DNA of 64,000 nucleotides, from contig NZ_CP013342.1 in the NCBI RefSeq assembly GCF_001610975.1, forward strand, positions 2,365,001-2,429,000, in the 5' to 3' direction. The position numbers were made by a program, and so were the translations under genes. Shown here piece by piece: positions 38,906 to 45,556 of the stretch. The notes below the pieces were generated by a model that saw only the letters and a program-made list of their open reading frames with translations, was not told where the DNA came from and ran no database searches. Each line of letters begins with the position of its first letter. Position 1 is the first letter of the stretch. Origin of the DNA: Sphingopyxis terrae subsp. terrae NBRC 15098 (GTDB taxonomy: Bacteria > Pseudomonadota > Alphaproteobacteria > Sphingomonadales > Sphingomonadaceae).

Positions 38906-39882
38906 GGTATCCCGCATCTGAGAAGCTCGAGATCATCAGGATCGTCGAGCAGTCGCATCTGCCCGCCAAGCGGACGCTGGACCAGCTCGGCATCCCCCGC
39001 CGGACCTTCTATCGATGGTATGACCGCTACCTCGAAGGCGGGCCGGAGGCGCTAGAGGATCGGCCATCGGCGCCGAGCCGGGTGTGGAATCGCATCGGCA
39101 ACGATATCCAGCAGCAGATCGTCGAGATGGCGCTGGACGAGTCCGAGCTATCGCCCCGCGAGTTGGCTGTGCGCTTTACCGACGAGAAGCGCTACTTCGT
39201 GTCGGAATCGACGGTTTACCGGCTTCTGAAAGCCCATGACCTGATCACCAGCCCGGCCTTCATCGTGATCAAGGCGGCCGATGCGTTCCACACCAAGACG
39301 ACGCGGCCGAACGAGATGTGGCAGACCGACTTCACCTACTTCAAAATCATCGGTTGGGGCTGGGTGTATCTGTCGACCGTGCTCGACGACTTCTCCCGCT
39401 ATGTCATCGCCTGGAAGCTTTGCACCACCATGCGCGCCGGGGACGTCACCGACACGCTGGAACTGGCGCTTGAAGCCTCGGGCTGTTCGTCAGCCAGGGT
39501 CGTGCAAAAGCCCAGGCTGCTCAGCGATAATGGTCCGAGCTACATCGCCGAGGAGCTGGCCCAATGGATCGGTGCCAACGGTATGAGCCATGTCCGCGGC
39601 GCCCCGATGCATCCCCAGACCCAAGGCAAGATCGAGCGCTGGCACCAGACCCTCAAGAACCGGATCCTGCTGGAAAATTACTTCCTGCCCGGCGATCTGG
39701 AGACCCGGATCGAGGCCTTCATCGACCACTATAATCACCGCCGATATCACGAAAGCCTCGGCAATGTGACGCCCGCCGACACCTACTTCGGCAGGGCAGA
39801 CGCCATCATCCAACAGCGCGAAAGGATCAAACGGAAGACCATCGAACACCGACGCTTGCAGCACCGCAAGCTCGCCGCTTAA
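38902..39882 (+). CDS. IS3-family transposase OrfB (DDE integrase core)
   Basis: A 326-residue protein. The N-terminal part has a second helix-turn-helix (KRTLDQLGIPRRTFYRWYDR), and the rve integrase core has the DDE triad: D in WQTDFTYFK, D in LSDNGPSYI and E in QGKIERWHQTLKNR. The C-terminal INHYNxxRYHxSLxNVTPADxYFG pattern is intact, so the enzyme looks functional. It begins at ATG 38902, overlapping the orfA stop by 4 nt, and is in the -1 frame relative to orfA, as usual for IS3 elements. Full length, no frameshift or stop seen. Confidence 0.92.
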   Translation: MRYPASEKLEIIRIVEQSHLPAKRTLDQLGIPRRTFYRWYDRYLEGGPEALEDRPSAPSRVWNRIGNDIQQQIVEMALDESELSPRELAVRFTDEKRYFVSESTVYRLLKAHDLITSPAFIVIKAADAFHTKTTRPNEMWQTDFTYFKIIGWGWVYLSTVLDDFSRYVIAWKLCTTMRAGDVTDTLELALEASGCSSARVVQKPRLLSDNGPSYIAEELAQWIGANGMSHVRGAPMHPQTQGKIERWHQTLKNRILLENYFLPGDLETRIEAFIDHYNHRRYHESLGNVTPADTYFGRADAIIQQRERIKRKTIEHRRLQHRKLAA

Positions 39883-39956
39883 TATCAACCCCAGGACGAG
39901 GCCCGCGCTCCGCTAATCAACGCCGCGATCTGCGCCAAATGTTCTGACGACAGACA

Positions 39957-40860
39957 TGCCTTGGGTCGCCAGGAATTCCTTCGACGTCAATGCGGCGGTG
40001 AAGGTCGCGTTGCCGTTGAAAGGCGAATTGTCGAGGCGGTTGTTGAGGCAGCCGAGGATGCCGGTCGGATCGCGCTGGCAGAGCTGCTTCTGGATACGCG
40101 CGCGATTGTCCTTTTCATGGAAATAGGACGCCATCAGGTCGATGGTGGTGTCGGGCGTCGGTTCCCAGCGCAGCGAGCCGCGGACCGAGTAGAGGTCGCG
40201 GTCGTCGATGCGATTGCCGAGATAGAGGTTCTTCGTATAACCGTCGCGATTCAGATAGATGCCCGCGACGCGGATCGCGGCGGTATCGCCGAGCGGGATG
40301 TTGACCATCCCTTTGCCCTTGATCGAATTATAATTGCCATATTCGCCTTCGGCCGAGGCTTCGAACGTGTCGAGCTTGGGCTTGGCGGTAATGACGTTGA
40401 CCACGCCCGATGTCGCGTTGCGGCCGAACAGCGTTCCCTGCGGGCCGCGCAGCACTTCGATGCGTTCGAGGTCGAAAAATTCCGTTTCAAAAAGGCGGGT
40501 CGAAAAGAGGGGGTCGCCGTTGAGGTGGATCGCGGTCGCGCTGTCGCAGGTCGTGCCGACGCAAAGATCGCCGATGCCGCGAATCGTAAAGCTGGCGCTG
40601 GTGAAGTTCGTCTTGGTGAAGGTGACGTTCGGCAGCGTGAGCTGAAGGTCCGACGGCGTCTTGATCTGCTGCGCTTCCAGCGCTTCGGACGAAAAGGCGC
40701 TGACGGCGATCGGAACGTCTTGCAGACGTTCGGACTGGCGCTGCGCGGTGACGACGATTTCGCCATAGGGGTCGGAGCTGGAGCCGCCGCTCTGCGCATG
40801 GGCGGGCGTTGCCACCGCCATGGCCAGGACGGACGTTCCAATCAGTGCCTTGAACTTCAT
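39957..40860 (-). pseudogene. TonB-dependent receptor, truncated at its 3' end by the IS element
   Basis: The gene starts MKFKALIGTSVLAMAVATPA (signal peptide to about residue 22), then the TonB-box-like GEIVVTAQRQSE and a plug domain with GIGDLCVGTTCDSATAI, RIEVLRGPQGTLFGRNATSG and VNVITAKP. Only about 301 residues precede the IS boundary at 39957; the frame then runs 14 codons into the IS and stops. Receptors of this class are usually 700-1000 residues, so nearly the whole barrel is missing. No functional receptor can be made, although the plug region may still be expressed. Confidence 0.88.
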
Positions 40861-41294
40861 CTATTCCTCCCTTTTTCGACCCCGCAATCCACGGGTTCGC
40901 CCAAATTCAATTTGTGGTCAGGGGAGGGGATTCGACCGGGCACGCCAGAAGGTGCCGGGCCGCGGGGGCCAAGCGCCAGTGAGTATCCCACCTGCCAGCG
41001 GTGCTGGTCATCGTCCTCTCCCACCGGCGTCGGGGAAAACGCCGGCCTCTCCGGATTACGGTCCGCTTGAGCGAACTCTGTAATGTTTGAAAACTGCGCT
41101 GACTTTACCAAAGCGTCAAGTGGCTTGTTGGCGGGAAAATTCGAAAGGAAATTGCGGCTCTGCACAATCGGAAAAGGGTTGGATTCCGCAACGTAAAGCA
41201 TCGGCGACCGAACAAAAACTTGCGCGCACGCTCTTGCTTATCGGGGCAATCGTCCCGAAATGTGCGGCAAGAAAGCAACAGTGAAAGCGGGGAT
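40861..41294. other. 434-nt region without a gene between the truncated receptor and folE
   Basis: I find no credible gene here. It must contain the receptor promoter (minus) and the folE promoter (plus). The receptor side carries small stems, for example CCGGCGT / ACGCCGG at 41024-41045 and CCAGCGGTGCTGG near 40995-41007, giving a structured 5' leader of about 200 nt. I could not match it to a known riboswitch. The plus-strand side is more AT-rich and is where I would expect folE transcription to start. Confidence 0.5.
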
Positions 41295-41897
41295 ATGACG
41301 AGCAGCACGACCGAAATCGGACCCGACGGCAAGGTGGTGGTTCCCGATCATGTCGCCGCCGCGGTGCGGACGCTGATCGAATGGGCGGGTGACGATCCGG
41401 CGCGCGAGGGCCTGCTCGACACGCCCAAGCGGGTCGCGCGGGCGTGGAAGGAATATTGCAGCGGCTATGGCGAGGACCCGGCGGTCCATCTGTCGCGCAC
41501 CTTCGAAGAGGTCGGCGGCTATGACGAGATCGTGCTGCTGCGCGACATCCCCTTTCAGTCGCACTGCGAGCATCATATGGCGCCGATCACCGGCAAGGCG
41601 TCGATCGCCTATCTGCCGCGCGAGCGCGTGGTCGGCATTTCGAAGCTTGCGCGCGTGCTCAATGGCTATGCCCGCCGCCTGCAGGTGCAGGAGCGGCTGA
41701 CCGCCGAGGTCGCCAAGTGCATCTGGGACAATCTGCACCCGCATGGCGTTGCGGTGGTGATCGACGCACAGCACGGCTGCATGACCGGCCGCGGCGTGCG
41801 CACCCCCGGCGTCGGCATGGTCACCAGCCGCGTCCTCGGCTGCTTCCTCGAAGATCAGCGCAGCCGCAAGGAAGTGCTCAGCCTGATGGGCTATTGA
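41295..41897 (+). CDS. folE: GTP cyclohydrolase I (FolE1)
   Basis: FolE converts GTP to 7,8-dihydroneopterin triphosphate, the first step of tetrahydrofolate synthesis. The 200-residue protein shows GLLDTPKRVARAWKEY, then SHCEHHMAPITGKASIAYLP with the zinc ligands C91 and H94, VVGISKLARVLN, and the third zinc ligand C162 in DAQHGCMTGRGVR, ending FLEDQRSRKEVLSLM. The start at ATG 41295 (MTSSTTEIG) has GCGGGG just upstream; a longer reading adds 25 unlikely residues. Single-gene unit between the TonB remnant and a repeat. Confidence 0.97.
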   Translation: MTSSTTEIGPDGKVVVPDHVAAAVRTLIEWAGDDPAREGLLDTPKRVARAWKEYCSGYGEDPAVHLSRTFEEVGGYDEIVLLRDIPFQSHCEHHMAPITGKASIAYLPRERVVGISKLARVLNGYARRLQVQERLTAEVAKCIWDNLHPHGVAVVIDAQHGCMTGRGVRTPGVGMVTSRVLGCFLEDQRSRKEVLSLMGY

Positions 41898-41977
41898 TGC
41901 GCGTCGTGATCGTCAGCGTGTTTGGGAAGACGGCCGGTTAGGACCGATTGGGGTCGTCGGCCGACCTTTCTTCCATT

Positions 41978-42053
41978 GTCATCCCGGCGAAGGCCGGGAT
42001 CTCATCCTATCGTGGTAACGCACCGGCGAGATCCCGGCCTTCGCCGGGATGAC
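41978..42053. repeat. Dispersed inverted repeat (GTCATCCCGGCGAAGGCCGGGAT family)
   Basis: Arms of 26 bp, beginning GTCATCCCGGCGAAGGCCGG and ending CCGGCCTTCGCCGGGATGAC, are perfect inverted copies separated by 24 nt. The element lies between the convergent folE and isomerase-like genes and might also act as a terminator. Confidence 0.8.
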
Positions 42054-42101
42054 GAGAGTGATTAGACAACGTCAGCTCCCGACCCAAAAACCATCGTCCC
42101 G

Positions 42102-42719
42102 TCAGCCGAGCAGCGCTTCCTCGACTTGTCCGAGTCGGTCCTTGCCGAAGAATATCTCGTCGCCGACGAAGAAGGTCGGGATACCAAAGGCGCCGCGCGC
42201 GACCGCGGCTTCGGTGTTGGCGGCGAGCTTGGCCTTGATCGCATCCTCCTGCGTGCGCGCCAGCAGCGCGGGGCCGTCGAAGCCGTTTGCGGTCAGGAAG
42301 GCAGCGGCGACCGCGGGATCATCCATCTTCAGCCCGTCTTCCCACATCGCGCGGTTCACCGCATCGATATAGTCGTCGAGCACGCCTTCGTCCTCGGCGA
42401 CGACCGCGCCGCGCATGATGAGCAGCGTGTTCACCGGAAAATGCGGGTTGAGCCGGAATTTGGTGAGCCCGTGGCGCGCGATGAAGCGCCGCATCTCGAG
42501 ATTTTCATACGCCATCTTCGCCGGCGCGTCGGCATATTGGATCATCGGCGCCTTGTTGCCGGTGGCCTTGAAAATGCCGCCGAGGAGGCAGGGGGTGATG
42601 ATCAGATCGGCGCCTGTGCGGTCGAGCAGGTCGGGTAGTATCTTCATCGCCAGATAGGCGTTCGGACTGCCGAAATCGAAGATGAATTCGAGGGACTTTC
42701 CTGCGCTCTTGCTCACCAT
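42102..42719 (-). CDS. 2-hydroxychromene-2-carboxylate isomerase-like DsbA-fold protein
   Basis: A 205-residue thioredoxin/DsbA-fold protein of the HCCA-isomerase/kappa-GST type. The catalytic Ser is S18 in FIFDFGSPNAYLA; PCLLGGIFKATGNKAP and GAFGIPTFFVGDEIFFGKDRL are the other family motifs. In naphthalene degradation the enzyme isomerises 2-hydroxychromene-2-carboxylate using glutathione, but no aromatic-degradation gene is next to it here, so the substrate is open. It starts at ATG 42719, overlapping the upstream SDR gene by 7 nt, so the two are coupled. Confidence 0.85.
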   Translation of the reverse strand: MVSKSAGKSLEFIFDFGSPNAYLAMKILPDLLDRTGADLIITPCLLGGIFKATGNKAPMIQYADAPAKMAYENLEMRRFIARHGLTKFRLNPHFPVNTLLIMRGAVVAEDEGVLDDYIDAVNRAMWEDGLKMDDPAVAAAFLTANGFDGPALLARTQEDAIKAKLAANTEAAVARGAFGIPTFFVGDEIFFGKDRLGQVEEALLG

Positions 42720-43444
42720 TTTTCTCCCCAGGGGCGAAGGTCGAGTTCGTGCGTCCACGCGCTTTTCGGCTGGCGGTGGAGCATCACATAATTGGCGGCG
42801 ATGGCCTGCGGGTTGAGGATCAGATCCTGCGCCTTCGCGTTGTCGAAATCGGGATGACGCCCCTTGATGAAATCGGTGTCGATCGCGCCGTCGATCACGA
42901 CATGCGCAACATGGACGCCCTGCGGCCCCAGTTCGCGCGCCATCGATTGCGCCAGCATACGCAGCGCCGCCTTGGCGCCCGAGAAGGCGGAATAGCCCGA
43001 TCCGCCGCGCAGGGATGCGGTGGCGCCGGTGAAGATGATCGTGCCGCGGCCGCGCGGCGCCATGCGCTTTGCCGCCTCGCGCCCCATCAGGAAGCCGCCC
43101 AGGCACGCCATTTCCCAGACCTTGGTGTAAACGCGCAGCGTCGTCTCGGTGATCGGGAAGTTGACGTTCGCGCCGATGTTGAAGACCGCGACCTCGACCG
43201 GTCCGACCTCGGCCTCGACCCGGTCGAACAGGGCGATCATCGCCTCTTCGCTACGCGCGTCGCCGGGAAAGGCGCGGGCATCATGGCCGTCTTCGCGGAT
43301 CGACTGCGCCAGCGCCTCGAGCGCATCGGCGTTACGCTCGCGGCGGTTGACGCAGGCGGTGAGGCCTTCGGCGGCAAAGGCGCGGGCAATCGCGCCGCCG
43401 GTGGCGTCGCCGGCTCCGATGATGACGGCTGCGGGGTTGGGCAT
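42713..43444 (-). CDS. SDR-family protein with Phe in place of the catalytic Tyr
   Basis: A 243-residue Rossmann-fold protein with the nucleotide-binding GAGDATGGAIA near the N-terminus, FNIGANVN (NNAG equivalent) and the active-site strand TGATASLRGGSGYSAFSGAK. The YxxxK motif reads FSGAK, so the catalytic Tyr is Phe, while the Lys is kept. A related SDR subgroup with FxxxK is familiar to me (AxxxK preceded by GxxAF), so this is probably a family trait rather than a mutation. Redox activity is doubtful. It is divergent from an HxlR regulator gene and overlaps the isomerase-like gene. Confidence 0.82.
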   Translation of the reverse strand: MPNPAAVIIGAGDATGGAIARAFAAEGLTACVNRRERNADALEALAQSIREDGHDARAFPGDARSEEAMIALFDRVEAEVGPVEVAVFNIGANVNFPITETTLRVYTKVWEMACLGGFLMGREAAKRMAPRGRGTIIFTGATASLRGGSGYSAFSGAKAALRMLAQSMARELGPQGVHVAHVVIDGAIDTDFIKGRHPDFDNAKAQDLILNPQAIAANYVMLHRQPKSAWTHELDLRPWGEKW

Positions 43445-43468
43445 GCGCGACTCTCCTCTTGCGACAGA

Positions 43469-43495
43469 TTGTAGCTATGATAAACATAGTGACAA
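43469..43495. promoter_or_regulatory. Inverted repeat, candidate HxlR-regulator operator
   Basis: TTGTAGCTATG-ATAAA-CATAGTGACAA is an 11+11-bp inverted repeat with 9 of 11 positions paired, in the divergent region between the SDR and HxlR genes. It is AT-rich, as is usual for HxlR operators, and sits 62 nt upstream of the HxlR start. Confidence 0.6.
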
Positions 43496-43556
43496 GAGGT
43501 TTTTGTCGGTGGGATGAGAATGCCGATGAAGAGAATGACAAGGGTATAGGGACATC

Positions 43557-44051
43557 ATGCCCAAACGCGCTGATCTTTCGGATACATTTTGCCCGGTCGG
43601 CCGCTCGGCCGAAATCCTGGGCGACCGCGCTGTGCTGCTGATCCTGCGCGACCTGTTCTTCGGGCGCCGGCGGTTCGAGGCGATCACCGCGAACACTGGC
43701 CTCGGGCCGCAGCTCGTGTCGGCGCGGCTCAAGCTGCTGGTGCGCGAGGGTGTGGTCGAGCGTCATGTCTATCAGGATCGGCCCCTTCGCCACGAATATC
43801 GACTGACCGCGAAGGGCAAGGATCTGTTCGACGTGCTGTACGCGATGCGCAATTGGGCGGAGCGCTGGGCCTATGCGCCGGGAGAGACGGGAGGCGGACC
43901 GGCGATGCGCTATATTCACCGCGCCTGCGGCGCCGATGTCGGCACCGAGGTCGTCTGTCCGGGGTGCGGCGAAGCGCTCCATTATGGCGATTTGAAGGGC
44001 GAGCCTTCGGCGCCGCTTCAGGCCGAGCAGGCGGCGCGGAGCGGCGGTTGA
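43557..44051 (+). CDS. HxlR-family transcriptional regulator
   Basis: A 164-residue winged-helix protein. The HxlR domain (about 10-100) reads CPVGRSAEILGDRAVLLILRDLFFGRRRF-like with FCPV at the start, QLVSARLKLLVREGVVERH and RLTAKGKDLFDVLYA. The C-terminal extension contains CGADVG and CPGCG, three cysteines in a pattern that could bind zinc, which is not usual for the minimal family. HxlR regulators respond to aldehydes, redox stress or aromatic compounds. Divergent to the SDR/isomerase pair across a palindrome, so it probably controls them and itself. Confidence 0.9.
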   Translation: MPKRADLSDTFCPVGRSAEILGDRAVLLILRDLFFGRRRFEAITANTGLGPQLVSARLKLLVREGVVERHVYQDRPLRHEYRLTAKGKDLFDVLYAMRNWAERWAYAPGETGGGPAMRYIHRACGADVGTEVVCPGCGEALHYGDLKGEPSAPLQAEQAARSGG

Positions 44052-44053
44052 AA

Positions 44054-44075
44054 CCCCTCCCGCATACGGGAGGGG
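44054..44075. repeat. Third copy of the CCCCTCCCG hairpin
   Basis: CCCCTCCCG-CATA-CGGGAGGGG, the same hairpin as the two at 7583-7604 and 7695-7716. Here it lies between the convergent HxlR and clpS genes. Confidence 0.75.
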
Positions 44076-44084
44076 CTGAACAAT

Positions 44085-44411
44085 TTACGCCTTTTCCAGC
44101 GTGCATTGCAGCGGGTGCTGGTTCTGCCGCGCGGCGTCCATCACCTGATTGACCTTGGTTTCGGCGACTTCGTAACTGAACACGCCGCACACTCCGACGC
44201 CCTGTTGGTGCACATGTAGCATCACCTGCGTCGCGCGTTCGATGTCCATGTTGAAAAAGCGCTGCAGCACCATCACGACGAATTCCATCGGCGTATAGTC
44301 GTCGTTGAGCAGTAGCACCTTGTACATCGAGGGCTTTTTGGGTTTCGCGCGCGTGCGCGTCGCAATGCCGACGCCGGGAGCGCCGGGCGTATCGTCATCC
44401 TTGCCCGCCAT
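44085..44411 (-). CDS. clpS: ATP-dependent Clp protease adaptor ClpS
   Basis: ClpS delivers N-degron substrates to ClpAP. The 108-residue protein has the disordered N-terminus ([15 protein letters not shown] and a basic [10 protein letters not shown] segment) and the folded core [34 protein letters not shown] and [15 protein letters not shown], including the Met/Asp residues that bind the N-terminal residue of the substrate. I chose ATG 44411; an ATG run at 44453 would add 14 residues, and neither has a clear Shine-Dalgarno. clpA is not in the window. Confidence 0.93.
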   Translation of the reverse strand: MAGKDDDTPGAPGVGIATRTRAKPKKPSMYKVLLLNDDYTPMEFVVMVLQRFFNMDIERATQVMLHVHQQGVGVCGVFSYEVAETKVNQVMDAARQNQHPLQCTLEKA

Positions 44412-44514
44412 GGCGCGGACGATGTGAGGAATGGAGGCGGGAAGCATCATCATCGGGAATATCGCAAGCCGGGGCGGAATCGCAAGAGGGCGGGGATGCA
44501 TTAACCCCCTTTTC

Positions 44515-44591
44515 GTCGCCCCCGCGAAGTCGGGAGCCTCTGGCAAGAGTGCACCAAGTCGATTGCGGCCCCCGCCTTCGCGGGGGCGACG
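44515..44591. repeat. Dispersed inverted repeat (GTCGCCCCCGCGAAG family)
   Basis: Arm GTCGCCCCCGCGAAGTCGGG at 44515-44534 and arm CCCCGCCTTCGCGGGGGCGA(C) ending near 44591 form an imperfect inverted pair related in layout to the element at 13838-13926. It separates clpS from the phasin terminator. Confidence 0.7.
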
Positions 44592-44597
44592 ATCAGG

Positions 44598-44640
44598 ATA
44601 AAAACAAGAGCCGCCCGTTTCGCGAAGGAAACGAGCGGCC
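44598..44640 (-). terminator. Intrinsic terminator of the phasin gene
   Basis: On the minus strand: GCCGCTCGTTT, an 8-nt loop and AAACGGGCGGC, one mismatch in 11 pairs, followed by TCTTGTTTTT. Location and T-run fit the end of the phasin transcript about 70 nt after its stop. Confidence 0.78.
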
Positions 44641-44710
44641 CTGTATGTGTCGGCGCGGGGTCGGGAGGAGGGGAGAGAGAGCCCGCGCCAACGAGGGAAG
44701 AAAAAGGCCC

Positions 44711-45433
44711 TTAGGCTGCCTTCATCTTCGAGCTGATGACCGACACGCGGTTCGAGATCGGCGCGAAGCTGTCGTTGGCGAGCTTCACGACCATTTCGCT
44801 GGTCTTCGAGGTCTGCGCAACGGCGGCGTCGAACGCCTTCTTGCTGTTTTCGGCATAGAGCTTGAAGAACTCGGCCGGCGACTTGACGGCGGTGTAGCCC
44901 TTCAGCGCGGCGGTGGTGTCTTCGAAGCTCTTGCGAGCGAAGGCGACGCCTTCCTGGCCGAGCGTTTCGAAGCCCTTGGCCGCGATCTTGCCCGATTCAA
45001 CCATGGCTTCGATGTTCGCCTTGTTGAATTCGACAGCTTCCTCGGCGAGCTTGCTGCTCTTGCTCATGGCTTCCTTCGCCTTTTCGTTGAATTCGGCGGT
45101 CATCGCTTCGGCGCGGGTCTTGGCGTCTTCGGCGAACTTCTTGACGGTGTCGTTCATGGTCTTGAATCCTTTGGAGGCGGCGGCAACCGGCTTCGGCGCG
45201 GCCTTTGCTTTGGGGGTGATGGTCTTGGCGGCCGCCTTCTTGGGGGCGACCTTCTTGGCGGCCGGTTTTGCGGCCTTCTTTTGGACCGGCTTGGCCTTGG
45301 CCTTCACGGTCTTGGTCTTTTCGGGCGACGGAGCGGCAACCGCAGGCGCCACGGGAGTCGCAACCGGCTTGGCGGCGGTTTCCAGCGTCGCGGCTTCGAA
45401 AGCCTTTTCGGCACTATCCATCTTGGTAGCCAT
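44711..45433 (-). CDS. phaP: Phasin (PHA granule-associated protein)
   Basis: A 240-residue phasin-family protein. Residues ~1-100 are an Ala/Lys/Pro-rich low-complexity tail with [11 protein letters not shown] repeats resembling histone-like tails, which may also let it bind DNA; the rest is an amphipathic helical phasin domain ([51 protein letters not shown]) that coats PHA granules. The start at 45433 ([10 protein letters not shown]) has AAGGAG 8 nt upstream. A strong intrinsic terminator follows. The upstream region carries two copies of a palindromic motif, a candidate autoregulation site. phaC lies just upstream on the same strand. Confidence 0.9.
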   Translation of the reverse strand: MATKMDSAEKAFEAATLETAAKPVATPVAPAVAAPSPEKTKTVKAKAKPVQKKAAKPAAKKVAPKKAAAKTITPKAKAAPKPVAAASKGFKTMNDTVKKFAEDAKTRAEAMTAEFNEKAKEAMSKSSKLAEEAVEFNKANIEAMVESGKIAAKGFETLGQEGVAFARKSFEDTTAALKGYTAVKSPAEFFKLYAENSKKAFDAAVAQTSKTSEMVVKLANDSFAPISNRVSVISSKMKAA

Positions 45434-45451
45434 CGGAACAACTCCTTTATG

Positions 45452-45464
45452 TTGCACTGCACAA
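45452..45464. promoter_or_regulatory. Candidate PHA-regulator operator 1
   Basis: TTGCACTGCACAA on the plus strand, read on the minus strand as TTGTGCAGTGCAA. It overlaps the -10 region of the presumed phasin promoter and shares TTGTGCAGYGCA with the palindrome 30 nt further upstream, which suits a repressor such as PhaR. Confidence 0.6.
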
Positions 45465-45489
45465 TATAGGAGTGGATCGGCGATTTCAA
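45463..45489 (-). promoter_or_regulatory. phaP: Candidate phasin promoter
   Basis: On the minus strand, TTGAAA (45489-45484) and TATATT (45468-45463) form a sigma70-like -35/-10 pair with a 15-nt spacer, slightly short. The -10 overlaps operator 1; the other palindrome lies just upstream of the -35. Confidence 0.5.
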
Positions 45490-45494
45490 GGGTA

Positions 45495-45515
45495 TTTTTG
45501 TGCAGCGCACAAAAA
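45495..45515. promoter_or_regulatory. Candidate PHA-regulator operator 2
   Basis: A perfect 21-bp palindrome apart from the central 3 nt: TTTTTGTGC-AGC-GCACAAAAA. Its centre TTGTGCAGCGCA repeats the motif of the site at 45452-45464. Position between phaP and phaC fits control of one or both genes. Confidence 0.65.
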
Positions 45516-45556
45516 TTGTCGATGAACCGCCGCAGCTGATTGATAATCCCGCGATG

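Larger units (their letters stand above)
38434..39956 (+). mobile_element. IS3-family insertion sequence, 1523 bp
   Basis: The left end starts TGTCCGCCGTCAG and the right end, read inward, TGTCTGTCGTCAG; over the first 29 bases 21 match, including TGGC and CAGAT further in. The element encodes orfA and orfB with a DDE transposase. The 3-6 bases flanking each end do not match (GTCGAC on the left, TGCCTT on the right), so there is no target-site duplication. The left flank is inside dadA and the right flank inside a TonB-receptor gene, which are different genes; this is the signature of an IS-associated deletion or recombination. Confidence 0.88.

Noticed and set aside
40861..41090. Receptor leader as a glycine or cobalamin riboswitch
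   Set aside because: The GGAGAG element is present but the CCGAAGG core of glycine switches and the cobalamin box are not.
41087..41284. 65-residue open frame upstream of folE
   Set aside because: No ribosome site, no motif, and it ends just before the folE ribosome site; the region more likely holds the promoter.
42102..43106. A 334-residue reading that extends the isomerase-like gene upstream into the SDR gene
   Set aside because: The extra N-terminal part is the SDR gene read in another frame; the family N-terminus starts at 42719.
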